From: Dawidia cretensis
GTDB lineage: Bacteria; Bacteroidota; Bacteroidia; Cytophagales; Cyclobacteriaceae
Assembly: GCF_018598175.1 (NCBI RefSeq)
Contig: NZ_JAHESE010000030.1
Location: 32,590-96,589, forward strand
Length of the DNA: 64,000 bases
Reading direction: 5' to 3'
The notes beneath the pieces are model-generated. The model was given only the letters and a program-made list of their open reading frames with translations, ran no database searches and had not been told where the DNA came from. Shown piece by piece: positions 33,817 to 42,736 of the stretch. Position 1 is the first letter of the stretch. Each line of letters starts with the position of its first letter. The position numbers and the translations under genes are program-made.

Positions 33817-35286
33817 TTAGAACTGAAAATAGATAAAGGGCTGCACGCCGGCAGATTTTATCTGCAGCACAATGACGATCACCATTGTCAGGCAAATGGC
33901 TTTTGCCATCAGCGGCATTTGTATAACAAATTCTTCTGCTCGCTGTTCGATCGTTTTGGGGATGAAATGCAAGAGATATCCCATCAGCATTAAGATAAGC
34001 ACCATCTTATAGCCTCCGATAAATTCACTCAAAACTTCGGCATTGAAATGACTGGTAATTTGCGTGAGTACCTGGCCAGCGATTTCAAGGTCATTGGCAC
34101 GGAAGAAAATCCAGCAGAAGCAAACGAAGTGGAATGTGAGCAGCCAGCCGGCACACCTCCAGGCTGTCGTATCGGGAAACGTGATCTTCTCGCTGATCCA
34201 TTTGTGAAACGCCAGGGCGGCACCGTGAAGACCGCCCCAGATTATAAAGCGCCACGAGGCGCCATGCCACAACCCTCCCAGCAACATGGTGATCATTAAA
34301 TTCAAATAGGTTCTGATCCTGCCCCGGCGATTGCCTCCGAGCGAGATGTACAAATAATCACGGAGCCATGTAGACAAGGAGATATGCCAGCGCCGCCAAA
34401 ACTCGGTGATACTTTCCGATTGATAGGGCGAATCGAAATTGATGTTGAAGTGAAAGCCGAGCAGTAAAGCGATTCCAATAGCCATGTCGGAATATCCAGA
34501 GAAATCGCAATAGATCTGTAGGGCGTAGCCATAGACCGCGAAAAGATTCTCGAGCCCGGTATATAGCGTGGGGGCATCGAATACACGGTCGACAAAGTTG
34601 ATGCTGATGTAGTCTGAAATAACCGCCTTTTTGAATAATCCGCAACCGATCAAAAACACCGCTCTTCCAAACATTTCGCGGGTTACGATCGTAGGCTTGG
34701 ATATTTGAGGAATAAAATCAGCCGCGCGAACAATGGGGCCAGCCACCAATTGCGGAAAGAACGAAACAAAGAAGGCGTAGTCAAGAATGTGATCAACTGG
34801 TTTTAGTGTACCCCGATAGACGTCGAGCGTATAGCTGAGGGATTGAAATGTAAAAAATGAAACCCCTACCGGAAGGAAAATATCCAGCGGCGTAAACTCA
34901 TTGCCAGAAACCGAGCAAAATGCTTCGTATAAAAAATTGGTGTACTTAAAGTATCCCAGCAGCCCCAGGTTGATTACCAGCGTGAGCGCCATGAAGAATT
35001 TCTTTTTCCACGGTTCCTCGGTATTGTAAATAAGTCGGGCCAGGGTAAAATCTACGATTGCCGCAAAAATCAGTAAGACAAAATAGATGCCACTGGATTT
35101 GTAATAGAAGTACAGGGAAAATAGTGTTACGAATACGAGCTTAGGCCGTTGTGTGTGGCTTAATGAATTATAAATCCATAAGAATACTGTGAACAGCAGC
35201 AGAAAGAAACCACTATTGAAAAGCAAGGGCTGATCAGCATGGTAAACAAATTGTTGCGCAAATTTATGGATGTCGAAGGGAAACAT
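33817..35286 (-). CDS. MBOAT family O-acyltransferase (AlgI-like)
   Basis: A 489-aa multi-pass membrane acyltransferase with about eleven helices. The AlgI/PatA hallmarks are present: SYTLDVYRG, FPQLVAGPIVRAADFIPQ, FSGYSDMAIGIALLLGFHF, FWRRWHISLSTWLRDYLYI and the catalytic His341 in LGGLWHGASW. AlgI-type proteins move acetyl groups across the membrane for O-acetylation of exopolysaccharide or peptidoglycan by an SGNH partner. The start overlaps the end of the upstream SGNH gene by 23 bp, and a second SGNH gene precedes that. The three form one acylation module. Confidence 0.92.
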   Translation of the reverse strand: MFPFDIHKFAQQFVYHADQPLLFNSGFFLLLFTVFLWIYNSLSHTQRPKLVFVTLFSLYFYYKSSGIYFVLLIFAAIVDFTLARLIYNTEEPWKKKFFMALTLVINLGLLGYFKYTNFLYEAFCSVSGNEFTPLDIFLPVGVSFFTFQSLSYTLDVYRGTLKPVDHILDYAFFVSFFPQLVAGPIVRAADFIPQISKPTIVTREMFGRAVFLIGCGLFKKAVISDYISINFVDRVFDAPTLYTGLENLFAVYGYALQIYCDFSGYSDMAIGIALLLGFHFNINFDSPYQSESITEFWRRWHISLSTWLRDYLYISLGGNRRGRIRTYLNLMITMLLGGLWHGASWRFIIWGGLHGAALAFHKWISEKITFPDTTAWRCAGWLLTFHFVCFCWIFFRANDLEIAGQVLTQITSHFNAEVLSEFIGGYKMVLILMLMGYLLHFIPKTIEQRAEEFVIQMPLMAKAICLTMVIVIVLQIKSAGVQPFIYFQF

Positions 35287-36502
35287 AGTTGTTGTAGCGC
35301 TTCATGATAGCCTGATAAAAAAGATCGCCCTGATATGCATATCCGTCTCTGGAGAAATGGATGCCATCGGGGCGAAGTAGTCCTTTGTTTTTCCATTGCA
35401 TAGCAGATCCTTTTCCGCCGGTAGCTTTGTACATATCCCAAAAGGCCAGCCCGTTTTCTACCGCATATTGAATGATGTGTTGACGTAGTGTTTCTATGCC
35501 GGGGTTGGGTTTTATCTTTTTCCGGAAAGAGTCGGGAGGTGTGACCAGGATGAATTTTGCCTGGGGGTTAAATTCCCGTAAGGATTGTACCAGTTTATCA
35601 ATATGCTGTGGTATGGATGGATCCAGGACAGGGTACTCTACGGATTCGTTCGTGCCGAGGGAAATTATAAACAGGGCGGGATGCAGGGCTTGCGTTTGCC
35701 GGGCAAAATGAATTGCTGCATTATAGTGAGCATACTTTGCTCCGTTCACACCGATGGCATGATACAAAATGCCAGGATGTCGATTTTCAAGATTGACGCC
35801 GAAAATAATTGCCTGTCGCTGTTCCTCGCTGGGATTTACCGTACGAATGCTGATCTGCTCTACGGCGCGGGGCAGTATAACCCGGGAGGAATTCACAAAC
35901 GGTCCATCCGGATAGGGTCCGATGTACGCCAGTTCGGCATTGGCTGTATCACGTATAGAAAAGTGAAAACTCGCACTGTCTTTTTGAAAAAATACGGTTA
36001 CCGCATTAAAGCTGTAGTCACGCTGCTCGTTGCTGTTTACACGAATGGTAAGGTCTGTTTGAGGTTGGTCCGTGCTGATTGTTACGCCCCCGATACCAAT
36101 GGGAAGCGGCTGTGCGGGATGGACGCAGCGTTTGGATTTCCAGAGGGACGGTGATGACGTGTGGAAATTTGGAGGCTCGTTTGTTCCGGCAACTCTGTAG
36201 GGAACGATCAACCCACGGCCAGCATTGCCAAAATCATGTTGAAAATTTTCGCGTACGACATCTGTGAGATAATCTCCCTGGATGTGTGAGTCGCCGATGT
36301 GAATTATATTGATTTCACCTTTTCCGGTCATTTTGAGCCGGATGAGCCCCTCAAAAAATTCTTCGAGGTGGGCTGCATTTTGAATTGTGTTCGCTTCGTC
36401 ATTCTCCAGGCTAAACGTTTTGTACGTAAAATCGACGTTAGCCTGCCCGTACCCGCCGATGTGGACAAGGAGAAGAAGGCCTGTAACGTACGTCAATTTC
36501 AT
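35264..36502 (-). CDS. Exported SGNH/GDSL hydrolase of the acylation cluster
   Basis: A 412-aa protein with a signal peptide (MKLTYVTGLLLLVHIGGYGQ). The SGNH fold is shown by IIHIGDSHIQGD (Ser72), SLGTNES with the oxyanion Asn, and DGIHFSRDGY with the catalytic Asp-His. SGNH proteins next to MBOAT genes act as periplasmic O-acetyltransferases or esterases on the same glycan. Its 3' end overlaps the MBOAT gene by 23 bp, showing translational coupling. I choose the Met directly before the signal peptide; three earlier in-frame Mets exist. Confidence 0.88.
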   Translation of the reverse strand: MKLTYVTGLLLLVHIGGYGQANVDFTYKTFSLENDEANTIQNAAHLEEFFEGLIRLKMTGKGEINIIHIGDSHIQGDYLTDVVRENFQHDFGNAGRGLIVPYRVAGTNEPPNFHTSSPSLWKSKRCVHPAQPLPIGIGGVTISTDQPQTDLTIRVNSNEQRDYSFNAVTVFFQKDSASFHFSIRDTANAELAYIGPYPDGPFVNSSRVILPRAVEQISIRTVNPSEEQRQAIIFGVNLENRHPGILYHAIGVNGAKYAHYNAAIHFARQTQALHPALFIISLGTNESVEYPVLDPSIPQHIDKLVQSLREFNPQAKFILVTPPDSFRKKIKPNPGIETLRQHIIQYAVENGLAFWDMYKATGGKGSAMQWKNKGLLRPDGIHFSRDGYAYQGDLFYQAIMKRYNNYVSLRHP

Positions 36503-36574
36503 TTTGTGAATCATGAGCATGGACAAGTAAATAATCGGGTCGCGCCGGCTTGCAGGCAATGCCCGCAGCGTATA

Positions 36575-38053
36575 TTATGTTTTCTTAGGCTTTAGCTTTT
36601 GTTTTGATTTTGGCTTTAGCTTTTGTTTTGGTTTCGACTTTTGCTTCGACTTCGATTTTTGCGTTTGTGTAATCTTTTCGTTATAGGATTTTTGTTCATG
36701 CAGCAGGCTCTTTGCCATCAAATCAGAGAGTTTTTTACCTCCTTTAAAGTTCAGGTGAGTGTAGTCTTTTGCAGCCAGGGGTGGTTTTGCTTCTGCCAGT
36801 TTTACCATGCTGTTTTCTCCTCCCATAGCTTCATACAGATCCCAGAAGGCTATGCCGGTGCGTTCCGCAATGAGGCGTTGGGCATCTCGCATGGCGGGTA
36901 TAGCCTTCATTGTTTTGAATTCTCCGCTGGTGTTTGAACTTCTGTCGCTTACGCTCATTAGCAGAATACTTGTTTTTGGAAATAGCCGCTTGAGCTTATT
37001 GACCACCTTAATCATACGCTCCACGTACCAGCCATAGTTCAGGGAATCTTCGAGTACGCTATTAAGCCCATATTGAAGAACAATCAACTTGTAATTACGA
37101 TGTTTATTGAATTCGGTGAGCATCTCATCCGGAATTCTGGCCAGGCCCATGCCTGAGTTTCCACGAATGGAGAAGTTATCTACATAGATGCCTTCGCCGT
37201 TTTCAAAACTGGCGCCGTACATTTCCAGGCTATCCTGCTGATGAAACTGAAAGCGGATAGCGCTCATCTTTTTACCACGGTACGACCACTCCTGTAGCTT
37301 ACTGGATGTTTTGAGATTTTCGGTGCGACTGATGGTATCGTTGACGGTGTAGTCGACGACGGCATGTCCCGTATTCTTATAATACAGCTTTACGGTGTTG
37401 AAGTCACGCAAAAACCGCCGCCGCGCGGGTTTGTATTCGACCCAGTTTTCTTCTTGCGGATGAAAGCTAAGTCCTGATGGGCCTGGTCCGTTGGAAATGG
37501 AAGTATCTATCTTACCGAGCAGCGAATAGGTTTTCCAATGCTCGAAGTTATGCCGGATGGTCGAACGGAATGCGGCTACTTCGGATGTGATCGGAACGTA
37601 TCCCACACCTTCGCCTCCGAATAATTGCTGCAGCGTATCCCGCAGGCTGCCACAAAAAACATCTCCCTCTACAAATGAATCGCCATAAAATGCCACCCGT
37701 ACAGCTTTGTGCTTCTCGTGCATTTCGTTCAGCGCCCGGATAAAGTATTTCAATGGGGCGCCGTCCGGGCTATAATTTTCTATGCACGTGAGGCCGGGTG
37801 GGCAACCGGTTTTGGCGGTAAGGGTGGCGGAGTCCATGTTCCTTTGCGAGGACTCCGTCTTTATCGAATCGAGGGAGATTTGCGGGTTGTTGGGTTGGTC
37901 ACGTCTCTCCGTACGGATGTCCGCGAGGGGATCGATCTTCCGGAACGTCCAGGTACCAATCGAAAACCTGGGCAGCAGTGAAAAAAGGAATAACAGGCCA
38001 ATGACCCACAGGCAAAGTCTTAACGGATCACGTATGTTGTTGTTGAGGGCCAC
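36575..38053 (-). CDS. Membrane-anchored SGNH/GDSL protein with lysine-rich tail
   Basis: A 492-aa protein with one N-terminal membrane helix (residues 11-32) and a periplasmic SGNH domain: VAFYGDSFVEGD (Ser126), VLQYGLNSV and YTHLNFKGG with the catalytic His. A cysteine pair near residues 84-90 (CPPGLTC) may form a disulfide. The last ~32 residues are a repetitive K/S/Q/P tail (KSKQKSKPKQKLKPK) encoded by short DNA repeats. The basic tail could bind anionic glycan or wall polymer. It is the first gene of the SGNH-SGNH-MBOAT unit. Confidence 0.85.
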   Translation of the reverse strand: MALNNNIRDPLRLCLWVIGLLFLFSLLPRFSIGTWTFRKIDPLADIRTERRDQPNNPQISLDSIKTESSQRNMDSATLTAKTGCPPGLTCIENYSPDGAPLKYFIRALNEMHEKHKAVRVAFYGDSFVEGDVFCGSLRDTLQQLFGGEGVGYVPITSEVAAFRSTIRHNFEHWKTYSLLGKIDTSISNGPGPSGLSFHPQEENWVEYKPARRRFLRDFNTVKLYYKNTGHAVVDYTVNDTISRTENLKTSSKLQEWSYRGKKMSAIRFQFHQQDSLEMYGASFENGEGIYVDNFSIRGNSGMGLARIPDEMLTEFNKHRNYKLIVLQYGLNSVLEDSLNYGWYVERMIKVVNKLKRLFPKTSILLMSVSDRSSNTSGEFKTMKAIPAMRDAQRLIAERTGIAFWDLYEAMGGENSMVKLAEAKPPLAAKDYTHLNFKGGKKLSDLMAKSLLHEQKSYNEKITQTQKSKSKQKSKPKQKLKPKSKQKLKPKKT

Positions 38054-38202
38054 GATGAAGGTTAAAAAAGTGATCAGCCGCAGGGCTTACAAAAAATTTC
38101 CTCGGGTAAAAATAGCAAAATGCACGTTGAAACGCCCTGAATCGGGTGGTATTTGTTCGTCATCAACACATTTCGGTTTTAGTGGAGGGTCGGCATATTG
38201 GT

Positions 38203-38559
38203 TTAATGGAACCTCGGACGAACAGGCATACGATGAGACGAATGACCCGCAGACACGAAGATACAGATGAGGATGCCACCTGACAAGATTAAGGCCGCAG
38301 TGGTGTATCCAGACCAAATCCAAAATCGTCTGAATTTCCGGTCTTCGTGCAACCGCGGATACTCATCGCTGCCTGGCAGCCACCGGTAGGATCCCCGCCA
38401 TCCGGTATATACCGTGATAAAATACCCGTATTCGTTCTCGGAAAGCAATCCAGCCTCGCGGAACTTCACAAAAAAGTACTTGTGTCTTTTCAGCCTGTAG
38501 TAGCTGTACACCACAAATACCTGGAACCACCCTATTAGTATCCAGTCAGTCGTCGCCAT
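38203..38559 (-). CDS. Two-helix membrane protein, unknown function
   Basis: A 118-aa protein with hydrophobic segments at about residues 4-20 (WILIGWFQVFVVYSYYRL) and 84-105 (YTTAALILSGGILICIF), and a polar loop rich in aromatics and arginine between them. I do not recognise a family. It precedes the SGNH cluster by 149 bp on the same strand and could be part of its transcript. The start is at MATTDWILIG; an earlier Met adds six residues. Confidence 0.5.
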   Translation of the reverse strand: MATTDWILIGWFQVFVVYSYYRLKRHKYFFVKFREAGLLSENEYGYFITVYTGWRGSYRWLPGSDEYPRLHEDRKFRRFWIWSGYTTAALILSGGILICIFVSAGHSSHRMPVRPRFH

Positions 38560-38616
38560 TATTTTATCAGGTTGCAACCCCAGGCATAATCACAACGGCC
38601 TGGTGCGCGTCTTTCG

Positions 38617-39099
38617 TTAACGCGAAATGTAGTTTATTTCACGCAGGTAATCTCCCTGAAGGTCTTCGTGAAGTTTCCCGAGAACGGTATTGATTTTTTT
38701 GATTTGCTGCTGGTACATATTGAAAAGAACAGAGCCTTGTTGGCGAGGAACGTGTGCGTCTTTCATCTTTGTGCAGAAAAAAATACGTACTTCAAGCTCA
38801 GTCTGTTTTATGCCGGAGTATTTAATATGTTTATTGGCTGTGCGCAAAATCTTGCGGAGTGTTTTCTTAATCAGATAGGTATTGCTCGGTAAGGTCTTAA
38901 ACAACTCCGTAATTTCTTCTTTTATATTTTCAATATACGCCTGCTCGTTATGCGCTTCAAACAAAAGATATGTGAGCAATTCTTTGTTTTCCTTTTTATA
39001 TTTCGCCAAACGCATGCAAAGCGCAAGCAGTGTTTCCGACTCAAGGACACTCAACTCTTTTTTTATTTCGTTTATAGAAGAAGTAATCATCTGGGACAC
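38617..39099 (-). CDS. Helical cytoplasmic protein, unknown function
   Basis: A 160-aa protein predicted almost entirely helical (NEIKKELSVLESETLLALCM; LLTYLLFEAHNEQAYIENIK; IKKTLRKILRTANKHIKYSG). Such proteins are conserved in Bacteroidota without a name; the pattern suggests a HEAT-like or four-helix scaffold. It has no signal peptide and no catalytic motif. The gene stands on the same strand as the membrane protein at 38203, 57 bp away. Confidence 0.6.
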   Translation of the reverse strand: MSQMITSSINEIKKELSVLESETLLALCMRLAKYKKENKELLTYLLFEAHNEQAYIENIKEEITELFKTLPSNTYLIKKTLRKILRTANKHIKYSGIKQTELEVRIFFCTKMKDAHVPRQQGSVLFNMYQQQIKKINTVLGKLHEDLQGDYLREINYISR

Positions 39100-39290
39100 G
39101 TGTTATTCATTCCGCCGGCAAAAAACCGACGAAATTAAAAAAAAACATCGATCTTGCCCAATCGAGCAACCAGGAACAATGGGCGCCCGCACTGGCGTCA
39201 ATCACCATGTTCATTTGAGCAACACCTGTTCGAAAAAGAAATTGGAATCTTAATTGATATCAGGCCCTTTGTCCCAAAGGGTTCATCCTA

Positions 39291-39485
39291 TCAGGACTCA
39301 TCTTTAATTGTCCGGACCAGACTAAGCCCTGAAATGAGAAAAACAAAGCCAAGAACACCATAAATGATCAATGCTCTTATGTCCCGCATTCCTCCTGTCG
39401 TATTCACAAAGAGTATAGCGCCATAAATAAGGCCGACCATTCCCAGAATTGTTAGTATTGAGCCAAATATTCTTTTAATGTTCAT
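39291..39485 (-). CDS. Small membrane protein with two helices
   Basis: A 64-aa protein: helix one GSILTILGMVGLIYGAILFV, a short loop (NTTGGMRDIRAL), helix two LIIYGVLGFVFLISGLSLVR and a charged tail. This shape recurs in Bacteroidota as a conserved small inner-membrane protein of unknown role. Start is fixed by MNIKRIFG, with no earlier Met. Confidence 0.65.
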   Translation of the reverse strand: MNIKRIFGSILTILGMVGLIYGAILFVNTTGGMRDIRALIIYGVLGFVFLISGLSLVRTIKDES

Positions 39486-39878
39486 AACTACAATGCAGTT
39501 TCTTACCCTTTATAAAAATCCATGCCTCTATTGTAAGATGTAGGTCACCTGCTTATCCGCTTGTCGGGTAATAAAATACACATTTAATTGCTATGTTCGA
39601 TTTCTGATATTTCCCTGGAGCATTGACCGAACAATGTCAGCGAAGGCAATATCCACGCATTCCCAAAGCTCCCAGTTCGATATGAGTCTCCAGGTTGGCA
39701 GGTCCTCCTGCACGTGTGCACGTTCTCATACCTGCTTTGAAAAATTCCAAAAAAAAGTAATTTTACCGGCATTTCCTGATTCACCGCTTCCTCCAGCAAA
39801 TTTTGTGATAACGGACGGCCTGGAGCGAAAAAGATGCCAGCCAACCGTGTGCTGCAGGCAATTAACAACCAAAAGATT
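39486..39878. other. Intergenic region before the FKBP gene
   Basis: No gene can be supported in these 390 bp. A reverse-strand stretch near 39590-39715 reads plausibly for about 35 codons (DLPTWRLISNWELWECVDIA) and ends in a stop at ~39595, but it has no start and no family match. It may be debris. Confidence 0.35.
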
Positions 39879-40481
39879 ATGGAACTAACCACAGAATTAC
39901 AAAAAATAAGTTATGGTCTGGGCGTGCTGATGGCCTCCAGTGTACGCTCGCAGGGAGCAGATACCCTGGATATAGATGCAGTCGCTGCTGCCTTCCGCGA
40001 TGTATTCGAAAACAACGATCTGAAAATCAGCCTGCAAGATGCAAACAACACTGTACAGGCCTATATGCAAGCCGTTGCCGATAAGAAACACGCTGGTGCC
40101 AAAGAGGAAGGCGAGAAATTTCTCGCCGATAACAAGCTCAAGCAAGGTGTTACCACTACCGCCAGCGGCCTGCAATACCGCGCGCTAAAACTTGGCAATG
40201 GCAAAACTCCAAAAGCTACATCAAGCGTAACGGTACATTATACCGGAAAACTGATTAATGGCAAGGTGTTCGATAGCTCTGTCCAGCGTGGGCAGCCTAC
40301 ATCGTTTGGGGTCAGTCAGGTTATTCCCGGCTGGACCGAAGCCCTGCAGCTTATGCGCGAAGGCGACAAGTGGATACTTTACATTCCTTATAACCTCGCT
40401 TATGGCGCAGGCGGCGCGGGTGGTGATATTCCACCTTTTGCTACCCTGATCTTTGAAGTAGAGCTGATCCATGTAAAATAA
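39879..40481 (+). CDS. FKBP-type peptidyl-prolyl isomerase (Mip/FkpA-like)
   Basis: A 200-aa protein. Residues 1-90 are the helical dimerisation domain of Mip/FkpA-like proteins (ELQKISYGLGVLMASSVRSQ). Residues 105-200 are an FKBP domain (VTVHYTGKLINGKVFDSSVQ; VIPGWTEALQLMREGDKWIL; IPYNLAYGAGG; IPPFATLIFEVELI). It catalyses cis-trans isomerisation of prolyl bonds during folding. No signal peptide is evident with this start, so it may be cytoplasmic as FklB is. An earlier ATG (39834) gives no better leader. Confidence 0.9.
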   Translation: MELTTELQKISYGLGVLMASSVRSQGADTLDIDAVAAAFRDVFENNDLKISLQDANNTVQAYMQAVADKKHAGAKEEGEKFLADNKLKQGVTTTASGLQYRALKLGNGKTPKATSSVTVHYTGKLINGKVFDSSVQRGQPTSFGVSQVIPGWTEALQLMREGDKWILYIPYNLAYGAGGAGGDIPPFATLIFEVELIHVK

Positions 40482-40558
40482 CAGCACGCTAAGTTACAGC
40501 CGCATGTTCTTCGGTGTGAAGAACCTCTGCGGGTGGCGCGAGTTATTGCGAGAACGTT

Positions 40559-41671
40559 CTATTTAAATTTCTTCCGTAACCAGGCTCTTACAGGCTCGTC
40601 ATACAGCTTTAAAGCTCCGTATGCTACGATCATTGCTCCGACATACGTTAGCAACGCGAATGGCCAGGATTCCATAAGAGAAATGCCTTTGTGATCACTT
40701 ACCCACCCGACGTAAAAATAAACAAGCGTATAATGGGTCATGTAAAGGGGGTATGACAGGTCTCCCAGGAATTTGCAAATGCGTGTTTCCTTTTGACTGT
40801 GAGCAATACCGCTTGCTCCAAGGTAAACAATGACCGGAAAAACAATAATGATGCAAAAGGACTCATACAAGCCGTTCATCCACAAGTGCTCGGTACCCCC
40901 GATCCTCGGCATAAACAGGACAGCCGCTAACAGCAGGCTACACTTCAAAAAAGCATTTTTTACATAGGTCGGTCTCGTCACGCGCGACAGCAACAACCCG
41001 CCGAAGAACGGAAACATCGTCCGCGTTAACCCGATCCGTACCTGCTCCGGAATGAGTGTCCACCCACCGGTAACATCGCCGTTCGGATTTGTCACTGCAA
41101 AGTGGACGAGGGCGGCTGCCGCCAGTATCACCAGGAAGGACAGCGCTGTTTTAGATAATTTTCTTATGCCAATGGCATACAATATGTTGGCGATATACTC
41201 AAAGAATAGAGACCACCCTACGCTGTTGAGCGGGTGCATTTCCTGCCAACCCCGAATATCCATCGACAAGGGAACCGGCATCAGCGTGAACCCTATCAGC
41301 ATCACCACCAACAGCTTCCATACGGGTACCGTGTGGATTAATGGCCATACCGCCGATTGCGTAAAATAAAAGCCCAGCGCGCCCAACGTCATACCCAACA
41401 CAACGAGCGGTTGAAGCCGTTCTATCCTGCGCCGGAAGAAACCGCCGATCGTGAGCTTGTCCCAACGGTCATCGTATGCGTAGCCCATCACAAAGCCGGA
41501 AAGGAGAAAAAAGAAGTCTACCGCCAGATATCCGTGATTCACTATCTGTGTAATATGGCTCGTGGCATGAGGTTCGCACAGATGGAACGCTACGACGATC
41601 ATAGCGGCCACACCGCGCAATCCATCGAGTATCAGGTAGTGTTGTTTTGTGGGGAGTGTGTTGTTATTCAT
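40559..41671 (-). CDS. OafA/YrhL-type acyltransferase family 3
   Basis: A 370-aa protein with about ten transmembrane helices. The acyltransferase-3 signature is present: YLILDGLRGVAAMIVVAFHL with the catalytic His, YLAVDFFFLLSGFVMGYAYD, FFRRRIERLQPLVVLG, and NSVGWSLFFEYIANILYAIG. These enzymes O-acetylate sugars of O-antigen or other glycans from acetyl-CoA. It is separate from the MBOAT cluster and from the FKBP gene, which converges on it. The start is at MNNNTLPTKQH. Confidence 0.92.
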   Translation of the reverse strand: MNNNTLPTKQHYLILDGLRGVAAMIVVAFHLCEPHATSHITQIVNHGYLAVDFFFLLSGFVMGYAYDDRWDKLTIGGFFRRRIERLQPLVVLGMTLGALGFYFTQSAVWPLIHTVPVWKLLVVMLIGFTLMPVPLSMDIRGWQEMHPLNSVGWSLFFEYIANILYAIGIRKLSKTALSFLVILAAAALVHFAVTNPNGDVTGGWTLIPEQVRIGLTRTMFPFFGGLLLSRVTRPTYVKNAFLKCSLLLAAVLFMPRIGGTEHLWMNGLYESFCIIIVFPVIVYLGASGIAHSQKETRICKFLGDLSYPLYMTHYTLVYFYVGWVSDHKGISLMESWPFALLTYVGAMIVAYGALKLYDEPVRAWLRKKFK

Positions 41672-41817
41672 GTGTCTCAAATGGGCGTAACAGCAGCGGA
41701 TGTGTATGCGCCGTAAATTTAAGCAAAATCGAGATTTGTGCGGCAAGAGCTTTATCGCCTAAATTGGGAACATGGTGCCAGGCTCCGCTAACCCCTAGCC
41801 TGGCAGTTAACCCGATT

Positions 41818-42249
41818 CTAACGCTTCCGCTGCTCCCAAGCCACGTAGGCCACATTTTTAACAACAACCAATGCCACCAGCACATAGTAGTTGATACAAT
41901 CTGTCATCGGCATCATGATTCCCGACCCGCGGTTGTGGTATACCGCCATTATGGCAACGGATAGGAGAATATTAAAAAGATCTATCACCGAAAGGATAAT
42001 CATCCTCCGGGCGAAGCCCTCCGGTCCAATTTGCGGCTTAACTACCCGGTAGGTTATGCCATCCGACAACGCCAGGAACATCAGGGCAGTAAAAAGCCAA
42101 TACCCGAAGGTCATGGTGCTCAAATCATCCTGCACGGGGTAATGCGAGATCGAATTTACTACCATACCAATGATACTCTTCGCATAAAAAAGCACCAAAA
42201 AAAACTTAACCAGGAGCCAAACTCCTACTGCAATCCGATATTTCATCAT
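41818..42249 (-). CDS. Four-helix membrane protein, unknown function
   Basis: A 143-aa protein with four hydrophobic segments (IAVGVWLLVKFFLVLFYA; FGYWLFTALMFLALSDGI; MIILSVIDLFNILLSVAIMA; YYVLVALVVVKNVAYVAWEQ). Similar small proteins are common in Cytophagales and unassigned. It lies 147 bp upstream of the acyltransferase gene on the same strand and may share its transcript. Confidence 0.6.
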   Translation of the reverse strand: MMKYRIAVGVWLLVKFFLVLFYAKSIIGMVVNSISHYPVQDDLSTMTFGYWLFTALMFLALSDGITYRVVKPQIGPEGFARRMIILSVIDLFNILLSVAIMAVYHNRGSGIMMPMTDCINYYVLVALVVVKNVAYVAWEQRKR

Positions 42250-42736
42250 TATTTAATAAAACCAGTCCAAGTGCGTACCATCTTCTCCGGACGCCAGCTA
42301 GAATCCTGCACAACCTGCAAGCATATGATGCAAAATAAAAAAGCAAACTCTGAAAAGTTTGCTCTTAAATCAAAAAGGTAGACTCTGCCACATCAAAATC
42401 CTTGTACGGGTAGCGTTTTCGCATCTGAAATATGTAATCCCATGAGTAGTCTAACGGGCAGGTGGCACGAATGGGCTGCGACATCCGCTCTCGACGATAT
42501 GAAAGTGGTCATAACCCAATGTTTAACGGTTCGATGATTTGTTGGGAGGGGTGAAAGTTTTTTTTGTATCTTCTGCAACCATTGGCAGAATGGGCGGTAT
42601 TGTAGAAGGGTCAGGTGTCGTCAGGTTATTGTTGGGAGATGCTATGGCGGGTGGACTCGGCAGTCGGAGACTTGAACCAGCTCGAAATCACGCGGCACGC
42701 ACCAGCTTGCTGTATAATTGCATTAATTATACTGTT
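42250..42736. other. Intergenic region with repeated hairpin
   Basis: The 480 bp before the first permease gene hold no convincing gene. A 53-bp block at 42331-42383 is repeated at 60330-60382. Reverse-strand frames of about 60 codons here lack family features. Confidence 0.5.
42331..42383 (-). repeat. 53-bp repeat containing a terminator hairpin, copy 1
   Basis: AGCAAACT (42342-42349) pairs with AGTTTGCT (42356-42363). On the reverse strand the stem is followed by a run of T, a classic intrinsic terminator. The whole 53-bp block is 49/53 identical to 60330-60382. No gene upstream on the reverse strand remains for it to terminate. Confidence 0.7.

Noticed and set aside
36590-36680. Short DNA repeats that could be taken for a minisatellite or CRISPR-like array
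   Set aside because: They are the codons of the lysine-rich tail of the SGNH gene; there are no spacers or fixed repeat units.
39584-39892. 102-codon reverse-strand open frame upstream of FKBP
   Set aside because: Overlaps the FKBP start region and reads implausibly; only a short different-frame stretch looked protein-like and no family matched.
42393-42578. 61-codon reverse-strand open frame before the permease gene
   Set aside because: No family, no leader and no ribosome-binding site; it overlaps the region where the forward permease upstream frame is also open by chance.
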